Origin: Rhizophagus irregularis
Lineage: Eukaryota; Glomeromycota; Glomeromycetes; Glomerales; Glomeraceae
DNA length: 64,000 nucleotides
Assembly (NCBI RefSeq): GCF_026210795.1
Contig: NC_089444.1
Location: 1,726,501 to 1,790,500 of the forward strand
Reading direction: 5' to 3'
Below, in pieces: positions 46,427-58,300 of the stretch; the stretch's first letter is position 1, and every line of letters starts with the position of its first letter. The notes under the pieces were generated by a model. The model searched no databases, was not told where the DNA came from, and saw only the letters and a program-made list of their open reading frames with translations. A program made the translations under genes and the position numbers.

Positions 46427-47684
46427 AGGACCCGAACAATATATATAAATGTAAATTTTGAGTTTGCTTAGCCAACATATAAAAATTTTTTCCTATATGA
46501 GATTTATTATTGCTTATTTGATAACATAATTTTAAAATAGTCAGATATAATTTGCATAGCAAAATATTAAATTATTAATAGACATCAGATATATATTTGT
46601 GTAGCAGGATAGATTTTTTTAATATATATATAATATAATATATATTTTACATTTTTCACATTAAAAAAAATCTAATAAAATATGTAAACAAAGTTATAAA
46701 CATATTTGTGTAAAAAAAAGTTACTATTTTTAATATAAAGATTAAGTTAAAACGTAATACAGGAAATATTTTTAGAAGTGCTTGTGTAATGTGTTTTTGA
46801 TAAAACAAATACACATCTGCGTAATATTAAAATTATAAATCATATACGTCAGTGTTGGCATTTGGCCGCGGCCAAGAATTTTTTTGGCCGATTTGGCCGA
46901 CCAAAATGGCAAAACGCCGATGGCCAACGGCCGTTTTCCAAATTTTCGGCCAAAAAACAAAATACTAATACTTTATTAAGGCTGTATTGGCATTTGGCCG
47001 CGGCCAAAGATTTTTTTGGCCAGTTTGGCCGGCCAAACTGGCCAAACGGCCAAATGGCCAACCCCGGCCAAACGGCCAAGTGCTAACACTGATATACGTG
47101 TCTGTGTAACATTTAAAAAATATATATTAAAAATGAGAGCAACGAGTAAGTGGAAAGGGAAAAATAAGTGGGTTTCTGTTTTTTTATAATTTTACACTAT
47201 AATTTTTGTAATAATCAATAAAAGTTATTTCATTTTTACTTAGAAAATTTTTTAAAAATATTTTTTTTGATAAATTTTACAGTAAATTTTAAAAATAAAA
47301 ATTCCACGTATTGGTAGCGTTATGAAAAACATGAATAAATCCATAAATATCTATTCAATCATGATAAAAATTTATATGTAAGTAGTTTCGATCCTGCTGA
47401 ACAACTTTACTTAAGAAGATTTTAAATGTTTCCTTTGACTAAAGTCCTAAATTACGCTTTGAAGTCACAGAACAGTTATACGAAAATATTAATAAGAAAC
47501 ATTTATAAGTTGTAATATTACAAAAAAGTAATAATAGCTTTATCCATGCATTATTTCAAAAATTTTTGTTTTTTTAGTTTTTTTTTATATACATATTTTA
47601 TAAAAAAAATTATATATTAATAAGTATATGTCATAAAATAAGTTGCTTTTTCATCTGACCTATATATATATTGTTTGGGGTCCT
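46427..47684. mobile_element. Non-autonomous hAT-type element (1,258 bp) in the polB pseudogene
   Basis: Ends AGGACCCGAACAATATATAT and ATATATATTGTTTGGGGTCC-T; perfect 8-bp TSD AATTTACC (46419-46426, 47685-47692). The polB frame (ANLP/PKNAF) closes in phase. Around 47390-47450 it carries, in reverse orientation, a unit similar to the internal repeats of element A. A second MITE (46850-47091) is inside. Confidence 0.85.
46850..47091. mobile_element. GGCCAA-rich hAT-type MITE (242 bp)
   Basis: Ends CAGTGTTGGCATTTGGCCG and CGGCCAAGTGCTAACACTG; perfect 8-bp TSD ATATACGT (46842-46849, 47092-47099). Both halves are packed with GGCC/TTGGCC words, and TTGGCATTTGGCCGCGGCCA appears twice (about 46855 and 46987), so two copies may be fused or the left arm duplicated. 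Confidence 0.85.
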
Positions 47685-47884
47685 AATTTACCACCCAAAA
47701 ATGCATTTTACAGTAAACTTAACAATATACATATTTTGGATAGTGAGTATGAGTATGCGCAATATGTTTGGGAAAAAACCAGATGTAATATCATGAGGAA
47801 TTATCACAATATTTATCTTAAAGCTAATATCTTCCTACTTGTGGATATTTTTCAAAGTTTTCAGAAAATAGCACTAAGTAAATA

Positions 47885-47996
47885 CAGTCAACTCCCTCTA
47901 TAGTTACTCCCGTTATAGTCACATTCTACTATATAGTCACACCAGTTGAATGTTCAAAACACTTTATTATTAAAATCTATCCTATATAGTCACAAT
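47885..47996. mobile_element. Fragment of a pogo/mariner-type end
   Basis: It is nearly identical to the reverse complement of 17859-17970, including CAGTCAACTCCCTCTATAGT and the preceding TA. The other end is absent; element A2 follows directly. Confidence 0.8.
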
Positions 47997-50043
47997 AGGA
48001 CCCCGCTTACTTCTAATAGGTGCCAAAAATATAAGGTAAAATTTATATTAAAAAAAAATTTTAGGTCTCTTAATAGATAAAGGTAAAATTATATATATGA
48101 CAAATAAAGGTCTCCGGATATGTAAGGTAAAGTTAAAATAGGTTTCCGGTTTTATAAGGTAAAATCAAATATAAGTTTACAAATGTTTCGGTAAATAATA
48201 AGGTAAAATTGTATATAAAATTTAATATTTACCTTATATATACTAATTTGAAATATTGTACAACAATTATTACAATATTTGGTAATATACGTTTTATAAT
48301 TTTTTCTCAAAATAAAAAATTTATTCTCTTCTTTATACTTGTAAAAACCATTTTATATTTTTAATTTTATTTGCATTAGCACTATCTTTTTGAAAATTAT
48401 TACAAAAATTAGCTTTTAAAATATAAAAATTCGTACAGCAATTAGCAACTTCAGAATTTAATTTCAGTACTTTAGTTAAATCAAATCATATTTTACTATC
48501 TAAGAAAGTTGTTTAGTAAGGTCGAACTACTTATATTTGAATTTTTATAGCAGTTGGAGTAATATTTATTGCATACGAGCATTTTTTTATTTTAATATTA
48601 ATTGACGATCTGCGAGTCAACTAGAGAAATTACATATAAAATTTGACGCAAATCATATACTAATTTGTCATAATACGCCGACTTTAATGATTTCTGATGT
48701 AACAAAAACTATAAGCATAGTTTACTAAAAATAACACAAACAATAAAGTAAATGTCACACTTTTATTTTTCAAAGCTACAAAGTGTAAAACTTTTTTTTG
48801 ACGAAATTTACCTTGGAAGCACGCGGCATTTACTATATTATTAGGTAAACTAAGGTTTTAAAAGTACAAATTATGGAAATTTTTTTATATTTCACTAAAC
48901 TTTCATGCATATTGCTTTATTTTTGATTTATTTTATTAGTAAACTATGCTGTAATAACTTCTAACTCGACAAATTCAAGACTTTTTCACACTCATTATAC
49001 AAGTGATATGGTATGGTAAAACTAGTTTTTGTCTTTCGAATCTCAGATCTCTTAGAAATTGGACTTTTTTCCAATATTACATTATGATTTTTTTTGCATG
49101 AGATTGGTGGGAAAACTGTGGAAAACTATTTCATTAAAGAAAAATGGCGTTATTTAAACATTTGGCTAGAGAAATTCATGAACAACACCACATTCGAAAA
49201 TGCGGCTTTTAATTAATAAATTTCCGTCAAATTTTATTATCATTTTCGCTACTTGACTTGCGGATCACCAATTAACTTAAAATTTACGTTTTTTGTTTAT
49301 TAAATTTGGAGCGTAATTTGGGCATTTTAGTCAAATGAATCACCTTTTTAAGCTTAAGTAATATTGTTCGGCGAGATCGAAACTACCTGAATATTAATTT
49401 TCATAAGAATCAGTTTAATATTTACAGAATACGAGCAATTTTCGCACTTTTAATTTTTTTTATTTTTCCGATCAGTGATTATAGGGCGTAATTTGGGCAC
49501 TTTGGTCAAATGAAATCACTTTTTCATGCTTAAGTAAAGTTGTTCGGCAAGGTCGAAAATATTTAGATAAATATTTTCATAGCAGTTGGATTAATACTTA
49601 TGGGGTACGAGCATTTTTTCATAATAATACCAATTACGAATTTATTTTTTTTAAAAAAAAATTAATTAGATTTTTTTAAAGAAAGTAAGTGAATAATAGT
49701 TTTGAAGTAAAGTTAAAGATGTGTGTCTTTAAGATTTTTTTTATAGTATTTTTGTAATTCAAAGTACTTTTTTTACTAATAAAAGTTATTTATCTTTAAA
49801 GAATAAGAATTAAACTTAGTAAAAATAAAAAATTTTTAAAATTTATTGTAATGATTATAAAATATTTTGTTTATTTAATATTTAAAAAAATTTAGGTCTC
49901 TGAAAATCTAAGGTAAAATTTAATATAATTTTAAAAGGTCATTATATATATATGGTAAAATTATGAGATAAGAAAGGTTGGTAAAATTACTAGTAAATCT
50001 GAAATTTTGCCCGGAGACCTTTATTAGAAGTAAGCGGGGTCCT
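47997..50043. mobile_element. hAT-type element, copy A2 (near-identical to 7360-8737)
   Basis: Same termini and interior as copy A1 apart from scattered substitutions, small indels near the left end, and a 670-bp insertion (48602-49271). The flanking octamers GTCACAAT and ACATCAAG do not match, so one side has been rearranged since insertion. Confidence 0.9.
48602..49271. mobile_element. 670-bp inverted-repeat insertion in element A2
   Basis: Copy A1 gives the empty site (ATATTAACTTAAA). The insert begins TTGACGATCTGCGAGTCAAC and ends with the imperfect reverse complement TTGACTTGCGGATCACCAA. Flanks allow either a TTAA or a TA duplication, so a mariner-type or piggyBac-like target cannot be separated. 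No ORF. Confidence 0.75.
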
Positions 50044-50263
50044 ACATCAAGTAATAAGTTACGTCAAACATCACATGTTACATCAAATGTCATATGTTAC
50101 GTTAAACGTCAAGTATTATGTCAAACATCACCTTGACGCATCTGCCATGACGTATGATGTAATGACGTAACCCTAAGGATAGGATAAGTTTGCACCCTTA
50201 GTATTTAATTTATTCCATTTAATTATTTTAAAAATTGTCATTCACTAAAATTTAATATTACAG

Positions 50264-52392
50264 ATATTATTTACTCTTGTAAAAGATAAAAAAGATTGGT
50301 ACCTTGATGAGTTGGCTTCTGAAATGGAAAGATTAACCGGCAAGCTTGTATCTATACCAACTCTATAGAGAGCGCTCAATCATCTTGGAATAACGAGAAA
50401 AAAGGTAGATTTTTAATCATTAATCATTTAGTTACTGAAAAATTATAACTAAATTTTTTTATTTTAGTTACAAAAAGCTGCCAAAGAGAGAAGTGAACTT
50501 TTGCGAAGTGTTTTTATGTATAAAATAGGAAGTGAATTTAGGCCAGAACAATTTGTTTTTATTGATGAAACATCAAAAGATGAGAGAAGTTTATCTAGGG
50601 CTTATGGATATGGTTTAAAAAATATGAGAGTTGAAAAACATGTGGTTTTTGTAAGAAGGAAAAGATATACTATCCTACCAGCATTAACATTAGATGGATT
50701 TATAGCTGCTGATATTATAGAAGGAAGTTGCAATAAAGAATGATTTCAAACATTTATTCTTACGCAAGTTGTATGTTTTTTTTTTCATTTATTTAATTCT
50801 TTTTTCCTTTTCATTTGTTTATTAAACATATGATTGTCTGGAGCGTAGCGAAGGACTATTTATTGTACGGAACTAGATAAATTTGTAGTACCGGTTTAAC
50901 CCATGTAATTTTTCCTTCCTTCCACCTACGTCATCACCACAATTTCCTTTTTGAAACATAATGCCCCTGCTTATTTCCCTTTATACTTTTTATTTTTAGT
51001 AACATTATATGCAATGTCCTTGATTACTTGATAAAGCAAAATGTATCATGTTCATTATATAAAAAAAAAGACCCTGTATTTGAAAAAATTTTGTCACGTC
51101 GCGTTACTCCGCGTATCACATCTGATAAGAACAATAATCAAACAAATAAGTCACATGAAAAAAAAAGTACTTTCCTATTTCCTTCGTCTTACCCTTCCCC
51201 TTACTTCTCTCACTTTTTCTGGTGTTTAGTTTCCTTGAGCGTGATATTTCAGGTTTTCATTTTTTTTTTCTTTAATTTTTTTATCTTGATGACCAGTTTT
51301 TAACATTTTTTTCTTTTTTAGGCATTGTTTCTTAGCCCTTTGGATACATAGAAACTTGGTGAGAACATCTGCAAATGTATTTTTTCGAATTTATTTATTC
51401 CAACAAAGCATTGTTAACATTCAATTTTTCTCTTTTTTTAGATGGTTGATGTTTAAAACAAAATACTGAAAGTTACCAGCAGCGCCAAGGAAAAATAGTT
51501 TTTTATGAATAAATTTTGGTGTAAACTTGGCCCTTTCAGACTTTTTTTTTTATTTTTCTTTTAATGAAATGTTACTAATAGTTCTTTCTTTTTTTCTTTT
51601 GTAGATGATTCTTTGAGTCTCTTGGACATATATTTTGGTAAGTGAAGTATTCTTTTTACTTAAATCAATTCTTTTAGCAATATGTTTGCTAATATTTCAT
51701 TCATCTTCACTTTTTTTAGAGTCATCTGGACGCATTAGATTTAGGTAAGATATTTTTTTTACTTTGTTATTTGTTTTAACAAAATAACGAAACTTTTACT
51801 AGTAACAATTCATTTTATTACTTTTTTTTAGACAGTTTCTTCAAATATCTATGGACATGAATTTCGGTAAGGTTGGAAATCCGGTTCTCCCTAGATGCAT
51901 TACGGTATGTGTTTAAATATTTTTTCTTTGTCTTTTTTTTTTATTTTTAACAAAATGTAACGTCTGCTAATATTTTGTTTGTTTTTTTAGTTGCAGATTT
52001 TAGGCAGCTTTTGGGTGACGAAACGACTTATTGCTCCGGACTTACAACGGTTCCCGTTTCCCTAGTTGTATTTATATTTTTTAGTTACCGCAGATGAATG
52101 AATATCCGAATAAAAATAGTGTTATTGTCATGGATAACGCAAAAATTCACCATGATGAAAAATTAGTAGAATCAATTGAACAAATGGGATGTGAAGTACT
52201 TTATTTGCCTCCATATTCTCCAGATTATAATCCGATTGAAATGGCATTTTCTGGAGTTAAATCATGGTTAAAAAAAAATAGAACATTTGTAAAAATTGTA
52301 ATGATCCAAAATATCCACTTTTATTAGCATTATCTCAGGTAACACCTGATATGGCAAAAGGTTATTTTAACAAATCAATTTATTTGTATTAA
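50264..52392 (+). pseudogene. Tc1-type (DD34E) transposase, damaged, with a 1.3-kb intron
   Basis: The first visible exon (after acceptor TACAG, to 50404) gives a helix-turn-helix part (WYLDELASEMERLTG). A short intron follows, and the second exon (50469-50770) has FVFIDETSKDERS (first Asp). A 1,314-bp intron (50771-52084) joins TQV to LPQMNEYPNKN. The third exon has VIVMDNAKIHH (second Asp) and PPYSPDYNPIE, giving 34 residues between Asp and Glu. Defects: a TAG in the helix-turn-helix (50366), a TGA at about 50741 and a one-base shift near 52298. After the shift, DPKYPLLLALSQVTPDMAKG runs to a stop at 52390-52392. The N-terminal start is missing, probably lost at the 50044 junction. Confidence 0.75.
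51322..51990 (+). repeat. Intron-like array 3, inside a transposase intron
   Basis: A run of donor/acceptor pairs lies within the larger intron: donors GTGAGA 51359, GTGTAA 51519, GTAAGT 51638, GTAAGA 51745, GTAAGG 51867, GTATGT 51905; acceptors TTTTTAG/TTGTAG ending 51321, 51441, 51604, 51719, 51831, 51990. Clear mini-exons are 51322-51358, 51605-51637, 51720-51744 and 51832-51866 (25-37 nt), and they share a TNTGGACAT/TCTGGACGC-like core. Implied introns are 82-87 nt. Acceptor-proximal hairpins with branch-point-like words are visible (TTAGCAATATGTTTGCTAAT, ACAAAAT..GCTAATATTTTGT). A pyrimidine-rich leader (51170-51215) precedes it, as in array 2. More degenerate than arrays 1 and 2. Confidence 0.6.
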
Positions 52393-52589
52393 TCTTAGAT
52401 TTTTTTGTTACATTATAGAGTTTATTTTATAGTTTATTTTAAAATTTTAAATAAAACGCAAAAAACTTTGTAATACAAAACTATCATTTATTATTAGCAA
52501 TTACATAACTCAAATAAAGCGGTGTAACATAATAGAAATATTGTAACGTAAATCAATAACAAAAAAAAATTATTTTTTATACAAAAAAA

Positions 52590-54578
52590 TCAGAGAAAAT
52601 TTTTTGCTTCTTTAATTAAGTTTAATCTACGACCAATTATTTCTATTCCAAATTCATTTAATAAAACTTCAGGATTAATTTCTGCAAGTTGTGATACTGT
52701 AATTTCCTCCTCTTCAAATTTTTGTAAATAAATTGTATATCTTGCTTCTCCAAACTTTTTGTCAAGAAGTTCTAAAAAATCTTTTATAGATGGTTCTGTA
52801 ATTTTATAAGATAATGAAGGTGTAGATTGTGAAGTTTGTGATGCTACATCTAAAGTTGAAGCAAATTGTATATGTGATGATGATGGCAAATATGACAATG
52901 CTTGTGATGATAGATACGAAAATAAATGTGATGGTGGATATGGTGGTGGATAAGGTGGCCATCCCAAATAATAAGAATGAGAATTTGGTGGAGATACGTA
53001 TTGTTGTTGGTAATAATTTGCATTATTATCAGATATATTATTATTTGTTGGTGATGATGATCTTGTTGAAACTTTTAATGAGTTCGCCATTCCAAAATTA
53101 GGATGCAGTGACGGAGTTTCGTAGTTACAATGATTTTTATACTACAAATAAATAACATGTTAAGTTATATTAATGAAATAAAAAAATTAAAATTTATATA
53201 TATTATACATACAATTTCATCTGTCCACATAGACAAATGTAATGTTGTGAGCAGTAAATGTCTGTCATCTTTGATATAACAATATCCTGTTTTATGGATA
53301 TTGCATTCATGCATTTCCTTAAGTTTTTTATGGATTTCTTCCTTTTTGAAATCAATATCATTTAAATTATCTTCTTTAGGAACGCGATTTTTTTTTTATT
53401 TTTTTACTTGGCAGTTAGTTCCAATTCATCATCTTCGCTCACAGATTCATTACCATCTGATATCTCTAAACTCTTCTAATAAAAACACAAATAATTAATT
53501 ATAATAAATTAATAGTATCCTTTAAAAAAAACTATAATACCTTTTTTCTTTTTGCCTTTTCTTTTTGTTTAACAGTTGCTGTAATCAATAAAGTCTTATC
53601 AGAAATAGTCAATCTATGGTACTCCCTTATAAATTCTTCAAAGTCCTCTTCTTCTTCTAAAATTGTACCAGCTCCTGTTCCTTTTTCTGCTTTATAAGAC
53701 AATTCATATTTAGTACGAACCACTAAACCAACTGTTTTGCAAACTTTTTGCAATACTAAATCATCAAATTCAAAGTAAGCTGGTATTTTTTCTAAGATAA
53801 TTGCTTTTGCTGGTTTAGTCAAATCAGGTGTTTTAATTACTAGTTTGAAATGGAAAGGAATATCAGAATTAGAATTAAGTACATTATTTAGTTTAGAAGG
53901 ATTGAGTGGCTTTATAGGCGTCTTTACAGTTTGGTTTTCTTTCTCATCAATTGAAATTAGATTATTTTTATTATAAGTATTTTGATCTCTTAAAAGTTGG
54001 CTGTTACTAAGGTTGCTTGCCGAAACCTAGGGGTTTAGGCAAGATGGCGTTTCGCCAAAGAGCGAAATTCTGCCAAAACTATATTAAAGTTATATTAAAA
54101 AACTGGCGAAACTCTGGAGAAAGGCGAAACTGCCGAAACTTATTATAAATGCTGAAACTGCCGAAACTCTGCCGAAACTATAATAAATCTATAGTAAAAT
54201 TTTGACGAAACTAATCGTAGGATTTTGAAGAGGTTTAGACAAGCAACCTTAGCTGTTACACTTCGCACATAAAGTAAAATTAAATTTTTTTGATAAATCA
54301 TATTGATATTTATGTATATCATTATTAAATTATAATAAAGCAACCAATATAGGATGACTTTCATTATGTTTATAAACTCCATTTCTGACATGACCAACTT
54401 GTAACTTTTTAGTTTTACTGCTATTTGTAGGTTTAAGAGTCTTTTCACAATTGCACACACTTCCTTCAGCCAAATTAACACCACAATAAAGGCATTTTCG
54501 ACACACAAAACAAGTTCCTATCTCGTATTTCCATTCTTTAGTAGTAATATTAAAGTTTTTTTCATCTTCAAAGTTTTA
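52590..54578 (-). pseudogene. SAM-domain protein of a repeat family, MITE-interrupted
   Basis: On the - strand the 5' end is cut at about 54578. Then come a Cys-rich region (CFVCRKCLYC..CNC, later LCAKC), interrupted in phase by a 244-bp MITE (54008-54251). A basic/acidic middle follows (PAYFEFDDLVLQKVCKTVG, EEEEDFEEFIREYHRL), a linker with a frameshift in a lysine-coding A-run near 53390, and an intron (53141-53211). A Pro/Tyr/Ser-rich tract (YYQQQYVSPP, WPPYPPPYPP) leads to a C-terminal SAM domain (DFLELLDKKFGEARYTIYLQ .. EFGIEIIGRRLNLIKEA). SAM domains usually mediate protein-protein or RNA binding. It could be a multicopy host family or a transposon accessory protein; the sequence does not decide. 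Confidence 0.6.
54008..54251 (+). mobile_element. 244-bp hAT-type MITE, family B, copy 2
   Basis: TAAGGTTGCTTGCCGAAACC .. AAGCAACCTTA; perfect 8-bp TSD GCTGTTAC (54000-54007, 54252-54259). Inserted in the Cys-rich part of the SAM-domain pseudogene; the CNSQLL reading closes in phase without it. Confidence 0.92.
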
Positions 54579-54693
54579 CACGTTCGCGAAAGTCACGAAC
54601 TCGATTTATAATTCATATAATAATTTGCATGTAACAAGACCAAGTAAATGATTGGATAAATTTTAATATTACACATGATTTCAAGTTTCGAGT
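54577..54693. repeat. Possible small inverted-repeat element
   Basis: ACACGTTCGCGAAAGTCACG on the left resembles the reverse complement of CGAGTTTCGCACGTGT on the right, enclosing about 75 bp. It separates the truncated SAM-domain pseudogene from the MULE remnant. No clean TSD. Confidence 0.35.
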
Positions 54694-55355
54694 TTCGCAC
54701 GTGTTTAGTGTTACTCTAAAATTACCAAAATACACTTTTCTGAAAACTGCAATAATTGAAAATTTCAATGAACTTCCATCATATCGAACCACAGAAAACT
54801 TTATTATTCCACAATTTGAGCTTGATGTCTTTGTAAATATTGATAATAAAGAAAAAGCAAGTGAATGGTTTATGGCATTTGAATCTAAATCAAAAATAAC
54901 AATGCTGGAAATTAAACGTTATGAGTTCAAAGAAAAACATGTACTTTTTCGCAAGATGAGGCATTGTATTCATAGTGATAAGGTTAAAAAAAAATAAGGT
55001 AGTCGAGAAATAAAATGCCAACAATCATCTCAGTTACGAAATACAAATTGTACTTCGACCATACTTTACTAAAAATGACACTTTTTTTGATATATATTTG
55101 TAATATTTCTGTAAGCCTTACAAAAACTCTACAAGAACATTTTGTTATATATTACAACCATGTTATCTAGGCTTATAATTTCATCTCAGCATTTTTGAAA
55201 TTATTTTTTTATATTTTTGTCATACATTTTAAATAGATTTTGAAATAAATATTTATTATTTTAGTAATTAATTGCACAATAGATTTTTAATTAATTTGAA
55301 TAATTACACAATCCTTTACACAATACATTGAAATATTACTATAATATATAATTAA

Positions 55356-58300
55356 TTATATTGCAGTATAATAGAAAACATTACGTACGTAATACACATT
55401 ATTTTCATCATGCCTTCCATTATCACAACCTGATTTTCGACATTGATGTACAAAATGCACATTTGGTTGATGATCCACCCATTTAACTACATAAATTTGA
55501 CGCCATGTGTGATCAGCTGATCGTTGAAGTCTATAACGTGAACAATCCAATTTTGAATCATTAGTATTTAATGAAATAAACCAATCTAATATTAAAAAAG
55601 GAATTTCTAATTGATCTTTAGTATGAAGAAAAATTGCCTGAATTCGCGCATAAGAAACTATTGTTGTTGCTTCATTTTCACCATCATTAATTGTATCAGT
55701 CGATATATCTTCCAGAACATTAATAATATCACCAACACGAAGATTCACGTCAATTTGATTGTTATTCTCAATTATAGAATAACTAATACTTTTAAAGTAT
55801 TTTACCTTTCGTGATGCAATATGTTTAATACAATTAAGTTCTTCTTGATATGCGCATTCAAGTTCAGAAAATAAATTATCATTAAGAATACCTTCTAAGC
55901 CAGCAGCTCGTAAATCATTCTTTTTATATCTTCCTTGAACTCTCATATTGATATAACTTTCATCCATACATGTTATTTGTGAAATATTTGTATCCTTTTC
56001 ATATTCCAAATCAATCATTTGCGGCGAAATATACCATAAATTAAGAAGTAGGTGTATACAATAATCTTTTGATAACATATTAAAATCAAATTGTTTTATT
56101 GAATTATACCTTTCATCAGTGCCTCCATCTAATAAAAATCGCAGGGTTTGTAAGCAGTTATCCCGATGTACAAAGTCTAGTTCAATATCCTTTTTATTTG
56201 AATGAGGAACGATGCCTTTATATAATCTGTGCATCATTTCCTTTGTGGGAACAGCCGTGTTTACTAGTGTTGCAAAATTTTTTGCATGCATAATAAAATG
56301 ACATTGAATATGAAAATTTGGTAGTCGGGTAATATTAGGAAAAATCTAAAATTAAATAAATAATCATCAATAAATTAAATATTTATAAAATTACGCACTA
56401 TATATATATTTCATTAATATATATATATCTTACCTTTGCAACTTGTATAGCCCATTGCATTAAACTTTGTTGCAAATTATTGTAACAATTTTCAGAAAAT
56501 TCTTTGTGAAATACCAAATATACCATTTTGGAAAAAGAAACCCATAAGTTTAGCAACCGATCTATCACCTGATTTTTTGTAATATTGTATACTTTAATTA
56601 AATGTTCAGTAAACGGCTTGTTTAACAATGTAACATTAGTTATTGCTCGATTAATAAGAAATGGCATAATCATGCTTAAACGAAGATAGTCAGAAAAAAA
56701 GTACGAGCCTAAATGGGTGATTGGATTTTGTTGGCGAGACCAAGTTGAAGGAAATTCAAAGTTACGCCAAGTTTTCAAAAATTCTTCCTCTCCCACTGCA
56801 GTTAATATTTCAAAAGTTGCTTGGAGCATTTCTTTAACTATGCCACCTATGCAGTGAAATGCATCATGTGGACACTGAAAATGCCGATCACGCATAACGT
56901 TATCAAAGACAGAAGGATTTTCTTGAATACCATATTCCATAGTAAGAAAATCTCGTTCAGTTTGAGTTTGTGTATTTCTTACTTCAGCAAATTGTAATGT
57001 GGTCTTGTGATGATACCGTCCATATTTTGCAATATCAAAAGAAATATCATGTAAATTATTATGGTGAATCATACAGTTACGACATCCATAATATGCATTA
57101 TGATTCTTTACTCCTGCTTGTTCATTACCTTCTGGTAAATCACTAGTAATAACACCTAATCCACCAGTGACCCATACGCGTTGATTATTAATTTCTAATT
57201 CGTATCCACGCTCAAGTTCTTGAATATCCTTAATAATTGGTTGAAGCACTTCGTCACTTGCAGCTGCGTAAGGAATAAAACCATAAAGAAAATGGTTTTT
57301 AAGTTTTTGCCGTAAAATTTGTTTCATGTTACCAATTTGTAAATAAATACCACCAATGGCATGGTAAGCATTACGAAATGGACCAAACTTGTCAATGTAA
57401 ATATCTAAAAAAAATCTATATGTAGGTAAATTAGAAGGTGGGTTTTGAATAGTTATATATTCAACAGGATGGTGATGTCGTAAATCAATTGATCGTGTAA
57501 TCCACCACCCATTAATATAATACACAATTTCAGTTATAAAATGTGAAAAATTACTAGGTTCACTAATATCAGTTAACCAGATATCTACCTTTGATATAAT
57601 ATTTGCAGGTTTGATAATAAGTGTATCGTCTGTCATCCATAGACATCCATCTTGAGAAGCAACTTTTCTATGTTTAGATTTTAGTATTGAAGGTAATGAA
57701 TCAAATTCAAAAATACACTCAATTTTAATACACATGTCTTGAGAATCATCAATATGTAATATAGATATAATTCTACCATAATATGTTTCACTTGTACGTA
57801 CGTCATAATATATGATAAAATCACTGAGACCATAAACAACTAATAGAAATTAATTAATATAATATTACAATTGCAATAAATTTTTATGTTAATTACACAA
57901 TATTTACCATTGTTCAATCTGATGCTTATTTCACCAAATAATGGTGATTTGTGCCAGAGTTCTCCGTGCCATATTTCACATTTGTTTTCACAATATATCC
58001 CTGGACTAAGGTTGCTTGTCTAAACCTCTTCAAAATCCTATGATTAGTTTCGTCAAAATTTTACTATAGATTTATTATAGTTTCGGTAGAGTTTCGGCAG
58101 TTTCGGCATTTATAATAAGTTTCAGCAGTTTCGCCTTTCTCCAAAGTTTCGCCAGTTTTTTAATATAACTTTAATATAGTTTCGGCAGAATTTCGCTTTT
58201 GGGCGAAACGCCATCTTGCCTAAACCCCTAGGTTTCGGCAAGCAACCTTACCCTGGACCAAAATACATGTGTTCACGTAATTGTGGGTTTGCTAATATAC

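Larger units (their letters stand above)
44119..47882 (+). pseudogene. Polinton/Maverick-type protein-primed DNA polymerase B, decayed and truncated
   Basis: The start is near ATG 44119. The exonuclease I motif FVADFEAIL is at about 45387-45415, and a Cys/His region, CWVCEKEFERLEEKVRDHCH, follows at about 45648. IPVIFHNLSGYNSH then runs into a MITE, resumes as DSYMIIQRIG at 46050, breaks at 46427 and resumes at 47693 with PPKNAFYSKLNN, then YLKANIFLLVDIFQSF (exonuclease III-like). The polymerase palm is missing, because the sequence is cut at 47883 by another transposon end. Frameshifts (near 44510 and 44885) and many TGA stops show long decay. The layout matches polB genes of Polinton-like elements known in fungal and animal genomes. 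Confidence 0.7.

Noticed and set aside
46849-47086. Overlapping ORFs of about 75 residues on both strands
   Set aside because: They are products of the GGCCAA repeats in a MITE, not genes.
44119-47882. Mitochondrial-plasmid origin with TGA read as Trp
   Set aside because: Frameshifts plus TAA and TAG stops also occur, and TGA positions fit Arg as well or better; decay in the nucleus explains more.
57999-58258. 9-bp TSD (Mutator-type) for the 244-bp MITE
   Set aside because: Across four copies only 8 bases are duplicated consistently; the ninth base belongs to the TAAGG terminus.
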